A DNA stretch of 64,000 nucleotides from Natronoarchaeum rubrum (GTDB lineage: Archaea; Halobacteriota; Halobacteria; Halobacteriales; Natronoarchaeaceae). This document shows positions 1 through 8,179 of the stretch, one piece after another (positions within the stretch are counted from its first letter, which is position 1; each line of letters begins with the position of its first letter). The position numbers and the translations under genes were made by a program. A model generated the notes under the pieces. The model worked only from the letters and a program-made list of their open reading frames with translations. It had not been told where the DNA came from and did not search any database. The stretch covers positions 124,001 to 188,000 of the forward strand of contig NZ_JANHDP010000004.1 in assembly GCF_024494695.1 (NCBI RefSeq), written 5' to 3'.

Positions 1-242
1 TCGACGAGGGCCGCGCGCCCGACGAGGTCGTCGAGGACGAGGGGCTGGGCAAGACCGACGACGACGAGCTCCAGCAGGCCGTCGCGGCCGCCATCGAGGA
101 GAACCCCGACGCCGTCGAGGACCACGAGAACGGCGAGGGCGGCGCCATCAACTTCCTCGTCGGTCAGGTCATGCAGAAAACCGGTGGCTCGGCCGATCCC
201 GGAGACGTGAACCAGCTGCTGCGGGCAGAGCTGGAAGAATAG
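1..242 (+). CDS. gatB: GatB C-terminal fragment (Asp/Glu-tRNA amidotransferase subunit B)
   Basis: This is the last 80 codons of a gene cut by the left edge, read from base 3 to the TAG at 240-242. The GatB/YqeY tail is recognisable: the segment around FLVGQVMQKTGG followed by DPGDVNQLLRAEL matches the helical C-terminal tRNA-recognition domain of GatB. GatB is the kinase/tRNA-binding subunit of GatCAB, which turns mischarged Glu-tRNA(Gln) and Asp-tRNA(Asn) into Gln- and Asn-tRNA in the cytoplasm. The catalytic part lies outside the window. The AspRS at 12.9 kb looks like the matching non-discriminating enzyme. Confidence 0.9.
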   Translation, partial: DEGRAPDEVVEDEGLGKTDDDELQQAVAAAIEENPDAVEDHENGEGGAINFLVGQVMQKTGGSADPGDVNQLLRAELEE

Positions 243-367
243 CGCAGTCGCAGGCCGTCGTTTTTCGGAGGCGATCGGAGCGCGGCGTCGTCGTGAACCG
301 ACCGAGCGGCGGCGCGACCGATCCGGGTAGTAAGAAAAACTATGTGTTCTCGCCAACGTTATCCGCT

Positions 368-688
368 ATGGACTGTCCGCGATGCGGCGAGCAGTTGAAC
401 CACTACAGCCTCGGGGACAGCGAGACGTGGAGTTGCCGGAACTGTTCGTACTCCGGCATCACCGTCGAACACCGGAGCGATCGGCCCGACCCCGAGTCCT
501 GGGCGGAGAGCTTCGAGCGGTTCTACGAGGCGGCCGCCGAGAGCGAGACGCCGGATCGCTGCGTCGCCGCGACGGCCTCGGGTCGGCGGTGTTCGCGAGA
601 GGCCAAGTCGGGCGAGCGGTACTGCAGCCAGCACCTCGCGATGGCCGAGCGCGACGGCGCCGACGCGGTGACCGATCACGGCCAGTAG
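368..688 (+). CDS. Small zinc-ribbon protein (DUF7838-like)
   Basis: A 106-residue protein with two cysteine clusters. The N-terminal one is a clean ribbon: CPRC at residues 3-6 and CRNC about 20 residues later. The C-terminal one has the spacing C-x8-C-x9-C-x2-H (RCVAATASGRRC then YCSQH), which could bind a second zinc. The middle is acidic and aromatic (ESWAESFERFYEA). I chose the ATG at 368 because it directly precedes the first zinc motif and lies 26 bases after a TATA-like ACTATGTG; an upstream in-frame start at 293 would add unlike sequence. The family is haloarchaeal and of unknown function; nucleic-acid or protein binding is an inference from the zinc ribbons. Confidence 0.75.
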   Translation: MDCPRCGEQLNHYSLGDSETWSCRNCSYSGITVEHRSDRPDPESWAESFERFYEAAAESETPDRCVAATASGRRCSREAKSGERYCSQHLAMAERDGADAVTDHGQ

Positions 689-720
689 ATACGAATGACG
701 GTCGCGTCCCGGAGTCCGGT

Positions 721-1380
721 ATGACGGTCACTGCGACGGTGCGAATCACGCATCCCGACCTGCCGCTGTCGCCGACGCTTCGAGGGGAGCCGGGGCTGCG
801 CGTCGAGCGAGCGTACGATCTCGGCGGAGGCGACGAGCGGTACGGCTTCTACTCGGTCGACGCCGACGACGCCGAGGCGTTCGAGGCGGCGCTCGGCGAC
901 GATCCGACGGTGGCGGACTGGCTTCGAACCGCCGCGTTCGACGACCGCGTGCGCTACCGGATCGAGCTGACCGACGAGACGCTCGGACTGGGCACCGCGC
1001 TCGCGTCGATGGGCATCGCGATCGTCGAGGCCGCGAGCGCGACGGACGGCTGGCGGTACGTCCTGCAGCTTCCGGACCGAGACCGGCTCGCGGCGTTCAA
1101 CGACTACTGTGCGGCCGCCGACGTCGATGCCGAGGTCGAACAGCTCTCGCAGCCCTCGGCCCGCCCCGACGGTCCGGTTAGGCCGCCGGTGACCGACGCC
1201 CAGCGCGAGGCGCTCGTCACGGCGTACGAGCGAGGATTCTTCGACGAACCGCGGGGGACGTCACTGGAGGAACTGGCGACCGAACTCGACGTCTCCGCGA
1301 CCGCCGTCGGCGGCCGTCTCAGGCGCGGGACGGCGGCGCTGATCGACGCCGCGTTCCCAACCGACGACGCGGCGGATTGA
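721..1380 (+). CDS. HTH_10 (bacterio-opsin-activator type) transcriptional regulator
   Basis: A 219-residue regulator. Residues about 1-150 form a ligand/sensor-like alpha-beta region. The C-terminal 60 residues are the HTH_10 domain: TDAQREALVTAYERGFFDEP is the family signature, followed by TSLEELATELDVSATAVGGRLRRG as the helix-turn-helix. Haloarchaea carry many such Bat-like regulators, mostly with unknown targets. The ATG at 721 fits the domain start. It lies 32 bases after the zinc-ribbon gene and may be cotranscribed with it. Family assignment is strong; the regulated genes cannot be read from the sequence. Confidence 0.85.
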   Translation: MTVTATVRITHPDLPLSPTLRGEPGLRVERAYDLGGGDERYGFYSVDADDAEAFEAALGDDPTVADWLRTAAFDDRVRYRIELTDETLGLGTALASMGIAIVEAASATDGWRYVLQLPDRDRLAAFNDYCAAADVDAEVEQLSQPSARPDGPVRPPVTDAQREALVTAYERGFFDEPRGTSLEELATELDVSATAVGGRLRRGTAALIDAAFPTDDAAD

Positions 1381-1498
1381 CGCCGCTGTCCGGAGTCGTC
1401 GGTGAGCGGCGGTACCCGACCAGAAACGCGCAGCGTGTAATAAAAGCGCAGGTGAGACAGCCAATCATTCAAGCCTTTTCGCGCTGACCGTTCGGTGT

Positions 1499-1831
1499 AT
1501 GGACGAAGAACTGTTTCATCGCCACTCCGGCGGCGCGGCCAATCGCGCCGACGGCGACGACATTCAGCTCGACGCCGACGCGCCGAAGGCTATCTTCGAA
1601 CCGTCGACTGGCGGCTCGGCGACGGAAGCGATCGTCTCGCTGGTCGCTCAGGAGAACGGCTGCGCACCGCTCGAACTCGATCCGCTCTACGACGCCGTCG
1701 ACCCCGAGGCGCTCGATAGCATCTGCACCGCGACGCCCGACAGTTCGCTCCGCCTCTCGTTCGACTACGCCGGCTACACCGTCCTCGTGGACGCGAGCGG
1801 GATCGTCCAGTTGGTTCCGGCGGACGACTGA
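1499..1831 (+). CDS. HalOD1 output-domain protein
   Basis: A 110-residue protein consisting almost entirely of a HalOD1 domain: EAIVSLVAQENGCAPLELDPLYDAVDPEALDSI, then a short beta region ending LRLSFDYAGYTVLVDASGIVQLV. HalOD1 is a haloarchaeal signal-output module thought to act in transcription or signalling; no enzyme activity is established. The protein lacks any attached receiver or kinase domain, so it would act as a free-standing output module. A second, similar HalOD1 protein lies at 22893-23189 on the other strand, with the same FDYAGY motif. Confidence 0.85.
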   Translation: MDEELFHRHSGGAANRADGDDIQLDADAPKAIFEPSTGGSATEAIVSLVAQENGCAPLELDPLYDAVDPEALDSICTATPDSSLRLSFDYAGYTVLVDASGIVQLVPADD

Positions 1832-2057
1832 CCGACCGCGACAGCTATTCTTCCGAGTCCGTCTCGATATCCAGCAGTTGCCGCCCCGAGACGTCCGCCG
1901 AATCCGTTCTCGGCTCGCCGACACCACCAGTCGTTCGAGCCGCGGTGACGCCGTGGCTCCCGCCGCAGTCGCCGTGTTGAGCACCCCGAAAGGTTTACCA
2001 GCCGGGTTGTCCTACGCCTGATAACGACCGACAGAGCGGAGTCGGAGGTGCCATCCT

Positions 2058-4577
2058 GTGGAACTCATCATCACCGAGAAGGACAACGCGGCCCGACGAA
2101 TCGCCGACATCCTGAGCGGCGAGTCCGCGAACTCGACCCGCCGGAACGGCGTCAACATCTACCGGTGGGGCGGCAAGCGCGTGATCGGCCTCTCCGGTCA
2201 CGTCGTCGGCGTCGACTTCCCCGAGGAGTACAGCGACTGGCGCGACGTCGAACCCGTCGAGCTGATCGACGCCGAAGTCGAGAAGACGCCGACCCAGGAA
2301 TCGATCGTCGCGGCGCTGCGCTCGCTGGCCCGCGACGCCGACCGGGTGACGATCGCGACGGACTACGACCGCGAGGGCGAACTGATCGGCAAGGAGGCCT
2401 ACGAGCTCGTCCGGGACGTCAACGACGATGCACCGATCGATCGCGTCCGGTTCTCCTCGATCACCGAGCGCGAGGTGCAAGACGCGTTCGACGACCGCGA
2501 GGAACTCGATTTCGATCTGGCGGCGGCCGGCGAGGCCCGCCAGACGATCGACCTGATCTGGGGCGCCGCGCTCACCCGATTCCTCTCGCTGTCGGCGCGC
2601 CAGCTCGGCGACGACTTCATCTCGGTCGGCCGCGTCCAGACGCCGACGCTGCGCCTGCTGGTCGACCGCGAGCGCGAGATCCAGGCGTTCGAGCCCGACG
2701 ACTACTGGGAGCTGTACGCGGACCTCGAAAAGGACGACGACGACTTCCAGGCCCAGTACTTCTACCGCGACGAGGACGGCAACGAGGCCGAGCGCGTCTG
2801 GGACGAGGACCTCGCGGACGCCGTTTACGAGGCGCTCGCTGCGACCGACGCGACGACGACCGTCGAGCGCGTCAACCGCCGGACGCGGACCGACAGCCCG
2901 CCCGAGCCCTTTAGCACCACGCAGTTCATCCGTGCCGCGGGCGCGCTGGGCTACTCCGCCCAGCGCGGAATGAGCGTCGCCGAGGATCTCTACACCGCGG
3001 GTTACATCACGTACCCGCGGACAGACAACACGGTCTATCCGGACGATCTGGACCCCGAGGCGCTGCTCGACGAGTTCGTCGGCCACTACACGTTCGGCGA
3101 CGACGCCGAATCCCTGCTGGAGATCGAGGATATCGACCCCACCGAGGGCGACGAGGAGACGACCGACCACCCGCCGATCCACCCGACCGGCGAGATCCCC
3201 AAGAAGAGCGAACTCTCCGACGACGAGTGGGAAGTGTACGAGCTCGTCGTCCGGCGCTTCTTCGCGACGGTCGCCGAAGCGGCGGTCTGGGAACATCTCA
3301 AGGTCGTCGCCGAACTCGACGGCGCGGTGTCGATCGATCTCCCCGAGGAGACCGACGACGTGACGCTCAAGGCCAACGGCAAGCGCCTCGTCGAGGCGGG
3401 CTACCACGACGTCTACCCGTATTTCAACACCAGCGAGAACTACGTGCCCGACGTCGCGGAGGGCGAGCAACTGCCGATCGTCGAGGCACGCCAAGAGGAC
3501 AAGGAGACCCAGCCGCCCCGCCGCTACGGCCAGTCGCGGCTCATCGAAACGATGGAGAAGCTCGGGATCGGCACGAAGTCGACCCGCCACAACACCATCG
3601 AGAAGCTCTACGACCGGGGGTACGTTGAGAGCGACCCGCCCCGGCCGACCAAGCTCGCGATGGCGGTCGTCGAGGCCGCCGAGGAGTACGCCGACCGCGT
3701 CGTCAGCGAGGACATGACCAGCGAGCTGGAAGCCGACATGACCGCCATCGCCAACGGTGAGGCGACGCTCGACGACGTCACCGAGGAGTCCCGCGAGATG
3801 CTGGGCCGGGTGTTCGAGGAGCTGGTCGACTCCCGCGAGGAGATCGGTGATCACCTCCAGAAGTCGCTCAAGGCCGACAAGACGCTCGGACCCTGTCCCG
3901 AGTCCGACCACGACCTGCTGGTCCGCCGCGCCCGCGGCGGCTCGGCGTTCGTCGGCTGCGACGGCTACCCCGAGTGCGAGTACACGCTCCCGCTGCCGAG
4001 TACAGGCAAACCGCTGATCCTCGACGAGACCTGCGACGAGCACGACCTGCGCCACGTGAAGATGCTCGCCGGGCGCCAGACGTTCGTCCACGGCTGCCCC
4101 CAGTGCAAGGCCGACGAGGCGGGCGAGGGCCCGATTCTCGGGGAGTGCCCCGACTGCCGCGAGGAGCATGACGGCGAACTCGCCATCAAGCAGCTGCGCA
4201 ACGGCTCGCGGCTCGTCGGCTGTACTCGATATCCGGATTGTGACTACTCGCTGCCGCTGCCCCGCCGCGGCGAGATCGAGGTCACCGACGAGCACTGCGA
4301 CGAACACGGGCTGCCCGAACTGATCGTCCACAACGGCGACGAGCCCTGGGAACTCGGCTGTCCGATCTGCAACTACCGCGAGTACCAGGCCCGGGAGAGC
4401 GACTCGGGCAGCGATCTGGAGGCGTTGGACGGCATCGGCGCCAAGACCGCCGAGAAGCTCGCCGACGCCGGCATCGAGAGCATCGACGACCTCGAAGACG
4501 CCGAACCGGACGCCGTCGCCGGGCGGGTCGACGGCGTCAGCGAGGACCGGATCCGGAAGTGGCAGGCCAAAGCCTAA
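2058..4577 (+). CDS. topA: DNA topoisomerase I (type IA)
   Basis: An 839-residue type IA topoisomerase that relaxes negatively supercoiled DNA by cutting one strand through a 5'-phosphotyrosine link. The Toprim domain occupies about residues 1-130, with the acidic Glu in IITEKDNAARR (E7) and the DYDRE motif at 102-106. The catalytic tyrosine is Y319 in ITYPRTDNT. Four cysteine-pair zinc ribbons follow from about residue 610 to 775 (for example GCDGYPECEY and GCTRYPDCDY). The last 50 residues are a helix-hairpin-helix domain (LDGIGAKTAEKLADAGI). The start is GTG at 2058, giving the conserved MELIITEKD opening; no better upstream start exists. The zinc-ribbon plus HhH tail is usual in haloarchaeal TopA. 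Confidence 0.96.
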   Translation: MELIITEKDNAARRIADILSGESANSTRRNGVNIYRWGGKRVIGLSGHVVGVDFPEEYSDWRDVEPVELIDAEVEKTPTQESIVAALRSLARDADRVTIATDYDREGELIGKEAYELVRDVNDDAPIDRVRFSSITEREVQDAFDDREELDFDLAAAGEARQTIDLIWGAALTRFLSLSARQLGDDFISVGRVQTPTLRLLVDREREIQAFEPDDYWELYADLEKDDDDFQAQYFYRDEDGNEAERVWDEDLADAVYEALAATDATTTVERVNRRTRTDSPPEPFSTTQFIRAAGALGYSAQRGMSVAEDLYTAGYITYPRTDNTVYPDDLDPEALLDEFVGHYTFGDDAESLLEIEDIDPTEGDEETTDHPPIHPTGEIPKKSELSDDEWEVYELVVRRFFATVAEAAVWEHLKVVAELDGAVSIDLPEETDDVTLKANGKRLVEAGYHDVYPYFNTSENYVPDVAEGEQLPIVEARQEDKETQPPRRYGQSRLIETMEKLGIGTKSTRHNTIEKLYDRGYVESDPPRPTKLAMAVVEAAEEYADRVVSEDMTSELEADMTAIANGEATLDDVTEESREMLGRVFEELVDSREEIGDHLQKSLKADKTLGPCPESDHDLLVRRARGGSAFVGCDGYPECEYTLPLPSTGKPLILDETCDEHDLRHVKMLAGRQTFVHGCPQCKADEAGEGPILGECPDCREEHDGELAIKQLRNGSRLVGCTRYPDCDYSLPLPRRGEIEVTDEHCDEHGLPELIVHNGDEPWELGCPICNYREYQARESDSGSDLEALDGIGAKTAEKLADAGIESIDDLEDAEPDAVAGRVDGVSEDRIRKWQAKA

Positions 4578-4599
4578 TCGACCACCTTTTTCCTGCTCG

Positions 4600-4715
4600 G
4601 GTAGGTTCGCTCGGGCCCGTAAGCCCTCGCTCGCCTACCACTCGCAGCAAAAATCTGGGCTAAAAAGGCCGTCCACTCGATCGCGCCCTGTCGGGCGCTC
4701 GCTCGTGGCCGGTAC
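4600..4715. repeat. Palindrome-rich intergenic element after topA
   Basis: The gap between topA and the cupin gene holds GGTAGG at 4600-4605 paired with CCTACC at 4634-4639 around repeated CTCGCTCG-type sequence, then an A-rich stretch (CTAAAAAGGCC), then GCGCC/GGGCGC at about 4683-4698. No ORF fits. Such CTCG-rich inverted repeats after genes are common in haloarchaeal genomes; this copy could serve in termination or be a dispersed repeat. Confidence 0.45.
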
Positions 4716-4835
4716 CACCGCTTGAGCCGCTTCTGCACCAGCACACTCCGCTACCGCACAGTACCCGACCGAACCGCTGCAGCCGGACGCCGCTGCGGAG
4801 TCAGCTTTAGGGCGCCGCGCCGTCACCGTCCGGAT

Positions 4836-5207
4836 ATGAGCGATCCGGAGCCAACGATCCGACGCGCCGAGGAGATCGAGTACGAAACAGTCGACGCGGC
4901 GGAGGGGTTGTCAAAAGGCGTCCTGATCGGCGCGGACGAGTCGGCGCCGAACTTCGCCGTCCGGCGGTTCGAACTCGACGCCGGCGCCGAGGTACCGAAA
5001 CACACCAACGAGGTCGAACACGAGCAGTACGTTCTCTCAGGCGAGTACGTGGTGGGGATCGAGGACGAGGAACACGAGGTGAGCGCGGGCGATTCGCTGC
5101 TGATCCCGGCGGGGACCGTTCACTGGTACCGCAACGAGAGCGACGAGGCGGGCGCGTTCATCTGCGCCGTGCCGAACGGCGACGACGAGATCGAGTTAGT
5201 GGAGTGA
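4836..5207 (+). CDS. Cupin-domain protein
   Basis: A 123-residue single-domain cupin. The two cupin motifs are visible: GAEVPKHTNEVEHEQYVLSG (metal-binding His/Glu) and GDSLLIPAGTVHWYRNES (second His). Small cupins of this type bind a metal and either sense or modify small molecules; the substrate cannot be told here. The ATG at 4836 lies 27 bases after a TATA-like CTTTAGG, which supports a leaderless start; the longer open frame upstream is arginine-rich and not haloarchaeal in character. No operon partner is obvious, because the next gene is on the opposite strand. Confidence 0.85.
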   Translation: MSDPEPTIRRAEEIEYETVDAAEGLSKGVLIGADESAPNFAVRRFELDAGAEVPKHTNEVEHEQYVLSGEYVVGIEDEEHEVSAGDSLLIPAGTVHWYRNESDEAGAFICAVPNGDDEIELVE

Positions 5208-5290
5208 CGGCACAGCGTCCGAGCGCGGTTTGAGCCGCGACGCGATTCGGTTCCAAGGAACGGTCGTCGCTCGGCGTCGTCGTCCCGCGT

Positions 5291-6214
5291 TCAGAAGAAC
5301 AGCGCCGGGACCGTGTTTCGGAAGATGTTGAGCGCGATGATGAACAGCAGTGCGACGACGAACCAGTTGAACTTCCGCTCGTCGATCTCCATGCGCCGGA
5401 GGTAGGTTCCCAGGAGCAAGCCGACGATCGTGACGACGGCGATCACGGAGCCGAGCCACAGTCGATACGTCGTCAGCAGGTCGGTGAACAGCGCCATCTG
5501 GACGATCCTGATCGTGAAAATCAGACTCAGTACCATCGACAGGCCGCCGACGTACCGCTCGGCGTCCCGCTCGAAGGTGTGGAAGTACGCCGGCAGGAGC
5601 GGACCGAGGTTCGCGACCGCCAGCAGGAACCCCTCGAGGACGCCGGCGACGCCCAGTGCCACCGGGTGGTGGGCCTCTTCGACGGTGACGAAGTTCTGTA
5701 CCACCTGAAATCCGACGTAGCCCAGGATGATCACCCCGATCGCGAAGGGGACGATCGGTCCAGTCCGATACTCCGCGAGGAAGGCGACGCCGACGACCGT
5801 CCCGACGGCCGCGAGCGCCAGCAACGGCCACTCCTCGCGGACGAACGCCAGTCCGGTGTCAGTCTCCCCGATCTGGAACACGTTCAGCATCCAGGGCGGG
5901 ATCGCGAGCACGACCACGGCGAACGTCGGGTCGATCACCGACGCGAAGATCGGCGTCGTGATCAGCGCGTAGCCGAACCCGAGCGCGCCCTTGACGGCGC
6001 CGGCGAAGATCGCGACGCCGACGAACAATCCGAGCAGCTGGAGCGAGATGTCTGACCTGACACCGCGACTCAGGTTCCCCGCCCCCGGGAAGAAGACGAT
6101 CGATCCGGCGATCACCGACAGCGACGCGACGGCCATCGTCACCTCGCGGTACTGGAACGAGAGAAGGTTCCTGACGAACTGGCGAACGTCGACGGTGTGC
6201 TCTGTGGAACTCAT
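5291..6214 (-). CDS. TauE/SafE-family membrane permease
   Basis: A roughly 307-residue integral membrane protein with about eight hydrophobic segments, including a glycine-rich first repeat (FAGAVKGALGFGYALITTP) typical of the TSUP (TauE/SafE) family, which exports or imports sulfite, sulfonates or other organic anions. The repeat returns in the second half as GVLEGFLLAVANLGPLLPAYF. I placed the start at 6214 (MSSTEHTVDVRQFVRNLLSF); an upstream in-frame ATG at 6265 adds 17 residues of unlike sequence. The gene stands alone, convergent with the cupin gene, so its substrate cannot be inferred from neighbours. Confidence 0.87.
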   Translation of the reverse strand: MSSTEHTVDVRQFVRNLLSFQYREVTMAVASLSVIAGSIVFFPGAGNLSRGVRSDISLQLLGLFVGVAIFAGAVKGALGFGYALITTPIFASVIDPTFAVVVLAIPPWMLNVFQIGETDTGLAFVREEWPLLALAAVGTVVGVAFLAEYRTGPIVPFAIGVIILGYVGFQVVQNFVTVEEAHHPVALGVAGVLEGFLLAVANLGPLLPAYFHTFERDAERYVGGLSMVLSLIFTIRIVQMALFTDLLTTYRLWLGSVIAVVTIVGLLLGTYLRRMEIDERKFNWFVVALLFIIALNIFRNTVPALFF

Positions 6215-6497
6215 GAATTGCGCGAACTGAACGGCGCCGATCGCCGGTCGAGACGCCATAGGCACGTGCGCGATAATCCTCTGTTCTAACGGGAGAGATA
6301 TGCGCCCACAGCGGTCGCTACGAGAATCCTAATCGACACCAGCGAACCCGGAATACGGGCCTGATACGCAGTTATCGTCGATTCGACCGCGTCGCAGAAA
6401 TCGGCAATACTGTCGAGTTCGATCCGTGCTGCCGCCGTCCAGCGTCACCGGGCCGCCGTAACTCGTCGCGGTCGCGCTACCGCTCGGCGCGTTCGAC

Positions 6498-7274
6498 CTA
6501 CGAGCTATCGGCGATCTGATCAGTGCTTTCGTCTCGGTACGTGGAATCGATGTACGCCTCGACCTCCCCCACCAACTCCGACTCGAACGTCCAGAAGCCG
6601 TCCCACAGCTCCGACTCGCGCTCGACCGCGACCAGCGCGGCTTCCCTGACGTCCTCGCGCTCGCTCGTGAAGACGACGAACCAGGAGTCGCGGATCTCCG
6701 CGGCGTCGATTCCGTGAAGCGCGACGCCGGGGTGATCGAGCGGGTCGGCGTCCGGGATGCCGTAGACGTGCACGTCGAGATCGGCGTCGCCGAGCGTCTC
6801 GTAGGCGGCCAGCGTGCCCCGCTCGTCGTCGAGGCGGGACAGCTCCTGAAATCCGCTGTGCAGGACGCCCTTGCCGGCCTGGAGCGCCATCGCCTCGATC
6901 TCGCGGGAGAGTTGGATCAGGAGGTACTTCTGGTGTCCGCCGACCGAGAACGTCGTCTCGCCCAGTCCGACGATCACCTCCGGCGTGTCGACGGCTTCCA
7001 GCGGCCGCGAACCGGTGATGTAGAGGTCCGAGTTCACCGTCAGGACGCTGTCGCGGACCTCGGTGAGCGAGGAGACCGCCAGCGCCTCGTCTGCCTCGCA
7101 GAGCAGCACCTCGTTTTCCGGCGCGTTCGCGTCGTCGATCTCCTCGACGACGACGTCTTGGCCGGCGAAGCGATCTTCGAGCATACCGAAGACGGGATCC
7201 GCCTCGGTACGGTTGACCACCCGCAGCGTCAGCTCTCGGCCCTCGACGTCGTCGACGAACTGTGCGAACGTCAT
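6498..7274 (-). CDS. DICT sensory-domain protein
   Basis: A 258-residue soluble protein resembling the DICT domain (sensory domain found in diguanylate cyclases and two-component systems), here free-standing as in many haloarchaea. Features include the opening [21 protein letters not shown], a central region ending [20 protein letters not shown], and [14 protein letters not shown] before a sheet region WFVVFTSER. The start at 7274 is preferred over 7289 because the reverse-strand TATA box near 7303-7309 would place transcription start at about 7280. It is divergent from GGGP synthase with a short shared promoter region. Ligand and partner are unknown. Confidence 0.75.
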   Translation of the reverse strand: MTFAQFVDDVEGRELTLRVVNRTEADPVFGMLEDRFAGQDVVVEEIDDANAPENEVLLCEADEALAVSSLTEVRDSVLTVNSDLYITGSRPLEAVDTPEVIVGLGETTFSVGGHQKYLLIQLSREIEAMALQAGKGVLHSGFQELSRLDDERGTLAAYETLGDADLDVHVYGIPDADPLDHPGVALHGIDAAEIRDSWFVVFTSEREDVREAALVAVERESELWDGFWTFESELVGEVEAYIDSTYRDESTDQIADSS

Positions 7275-7301
7275 CTCTCGTCTCGGCATGGGCGCGGGAT
7301 C

Positions 7302-7310
7302 GCTTATAGA
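7302..7310 (-). promoter_or_regulatory. TATA box deciding the start of the DICT gene
   Basis: On the minus strand the sequence reads TCTATAAGC, a strong haloarchaeal TATA match. It lies about 26-28 bases before 7280, so the DICT-domain transcript would begin only a few bases before the ATG at 7274 and after the alternative ATG at 7289. Confidence 0.5.
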
Positions 7311-7371
7311 TTGGGCCCGCCGAAGCGGCAGTTCCGAAGGGGTTTTAGCCGATCCTTTAGATTGCTCGGGT

Positions 7372-8073
7372 ATGACGACTCGCTGGGCCGAGTGGGACCA
7401 CATCGTGAAGATCGACCCCGACAAGACGTTAGTCGAGGGCGAGACGTTCGAGGACGTCTGCGAGACCGGCACCGACGCCATCGAGATCGGCGGGACGACC
7501 GGGATGACCACCGACAAGATGCAACGAGTCATCGACGCGTGCGCGACTCACGACGTGCCGCTGTACCTCGAACCCAGCGCGCCCGAGGTCGCGGTCAACG
7601 ACGAGGCGCTCGACGGGTATCTCATTCCGACGGTGCTGAACGCGGGTGACCCCTTCTGGACCGTCGGCGCCCACAAGGAGTGGGCCCGCATGGAGGACGA
7701 CCTGCCCTGGGACCGGATCACCACCGAAGCGTACGTCGTGATGAACCCCGACGCGAGCGTCGCGACCTACACCGAGGCCGACTGCGATCTGGGGCCCGAC
7801 GACGTCGCCGCCTACGCCGAGGTCGCCGAGGAGATGTTCGGCCAGGAGATCGTGTACGTCGAGTACTCCGGGACGCTCGGTGATCCCGATGTCGTCGAGG
7901 CTGCCGGCGAGGCCGTGGACGACGCCACCCTGTTCTACGGCGGCGGGATCCACGACTACGACTCGGCCTATCAGATGGGCGAACACGCCGACGTCGTCGT
8001 CGTTGGCGACCTCGTCCACGCGGAAGGCGTCGACGCCGTCGAGAAGACGGTGCGGGGCGCCAAGGAGTCCTGA
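7372..8073 (+). CDS. Phosphoglycerol geranylgeranyltransferase (GGGP synthase)
   Basis: A 233-residue TIM-barrel enzyme of the GGGPS/PcrB family. It joins sn-glycerol-1-phosphate to geranylgeranyl diphosphate, the first committed ether bond of archaeal membrane lipids. Visible hallmarks are [11 protein letters not shown] near the N terminus, [11 protein letters not shown], the family motif YLEPSAP, and the phosphate-binding [13 protein letters not shown] and [11 protein letters not shown] loops. The length is usual for the family. The ATG at 7372 fits the start of the barrel; the long open frame upstream is the complement of the DICT gene. It is transcribed divergently from that gene. Confidence 0.94.
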   Translation: MTTRWAEWDHIVKIDPDKTLVEGETFEDVCETGTDAIEIGGTTGMTTDKMQRVIDACATHDVPLYLEPSAPEVAVNDEALDGYLIPTVLNAGDPFWTVGAHKEWARMEDDLPWDRITTEAYVVMNPDASVATYTEADCDLGPDDVAAYAEVAEEMFGQEIVYVEYSGTLGDPDVVEAAGEAVDDATLFYGGGIHDYDSAYQMGEHADVVVVGDLVHAEGVDAVEKTVRGAKES

Positions 8074-8179
8074 TCGTCCGGTTCTACGCTTCCCTGCGAC
8101 CTCGGAACGCGGCGTGTCAACGCCTCTCGACCCGTTCCGCGACCTGAAGGCCTAAAAACTCCAATCGACTAGCCCCGCT

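Noticed and set aside
1845..1980. A minus-strand open stretch ending SGRQLLDIETDSEE before a TAG
   Set aside because: The tail looks like a haloarchaeal C terminus, but no start codon precedes it and no family is recognisable. It may be a gene remnant, though the evidence is too thin to list.
1995..4331. A 778-residue open frame on the strand opposite topA
   Set aside because: It mirrors the topA coding sequence codon for codon, is rich in the Leu/Arg/Val patterns of complementary GC-rich DNA, and has no domain; topA is certain.
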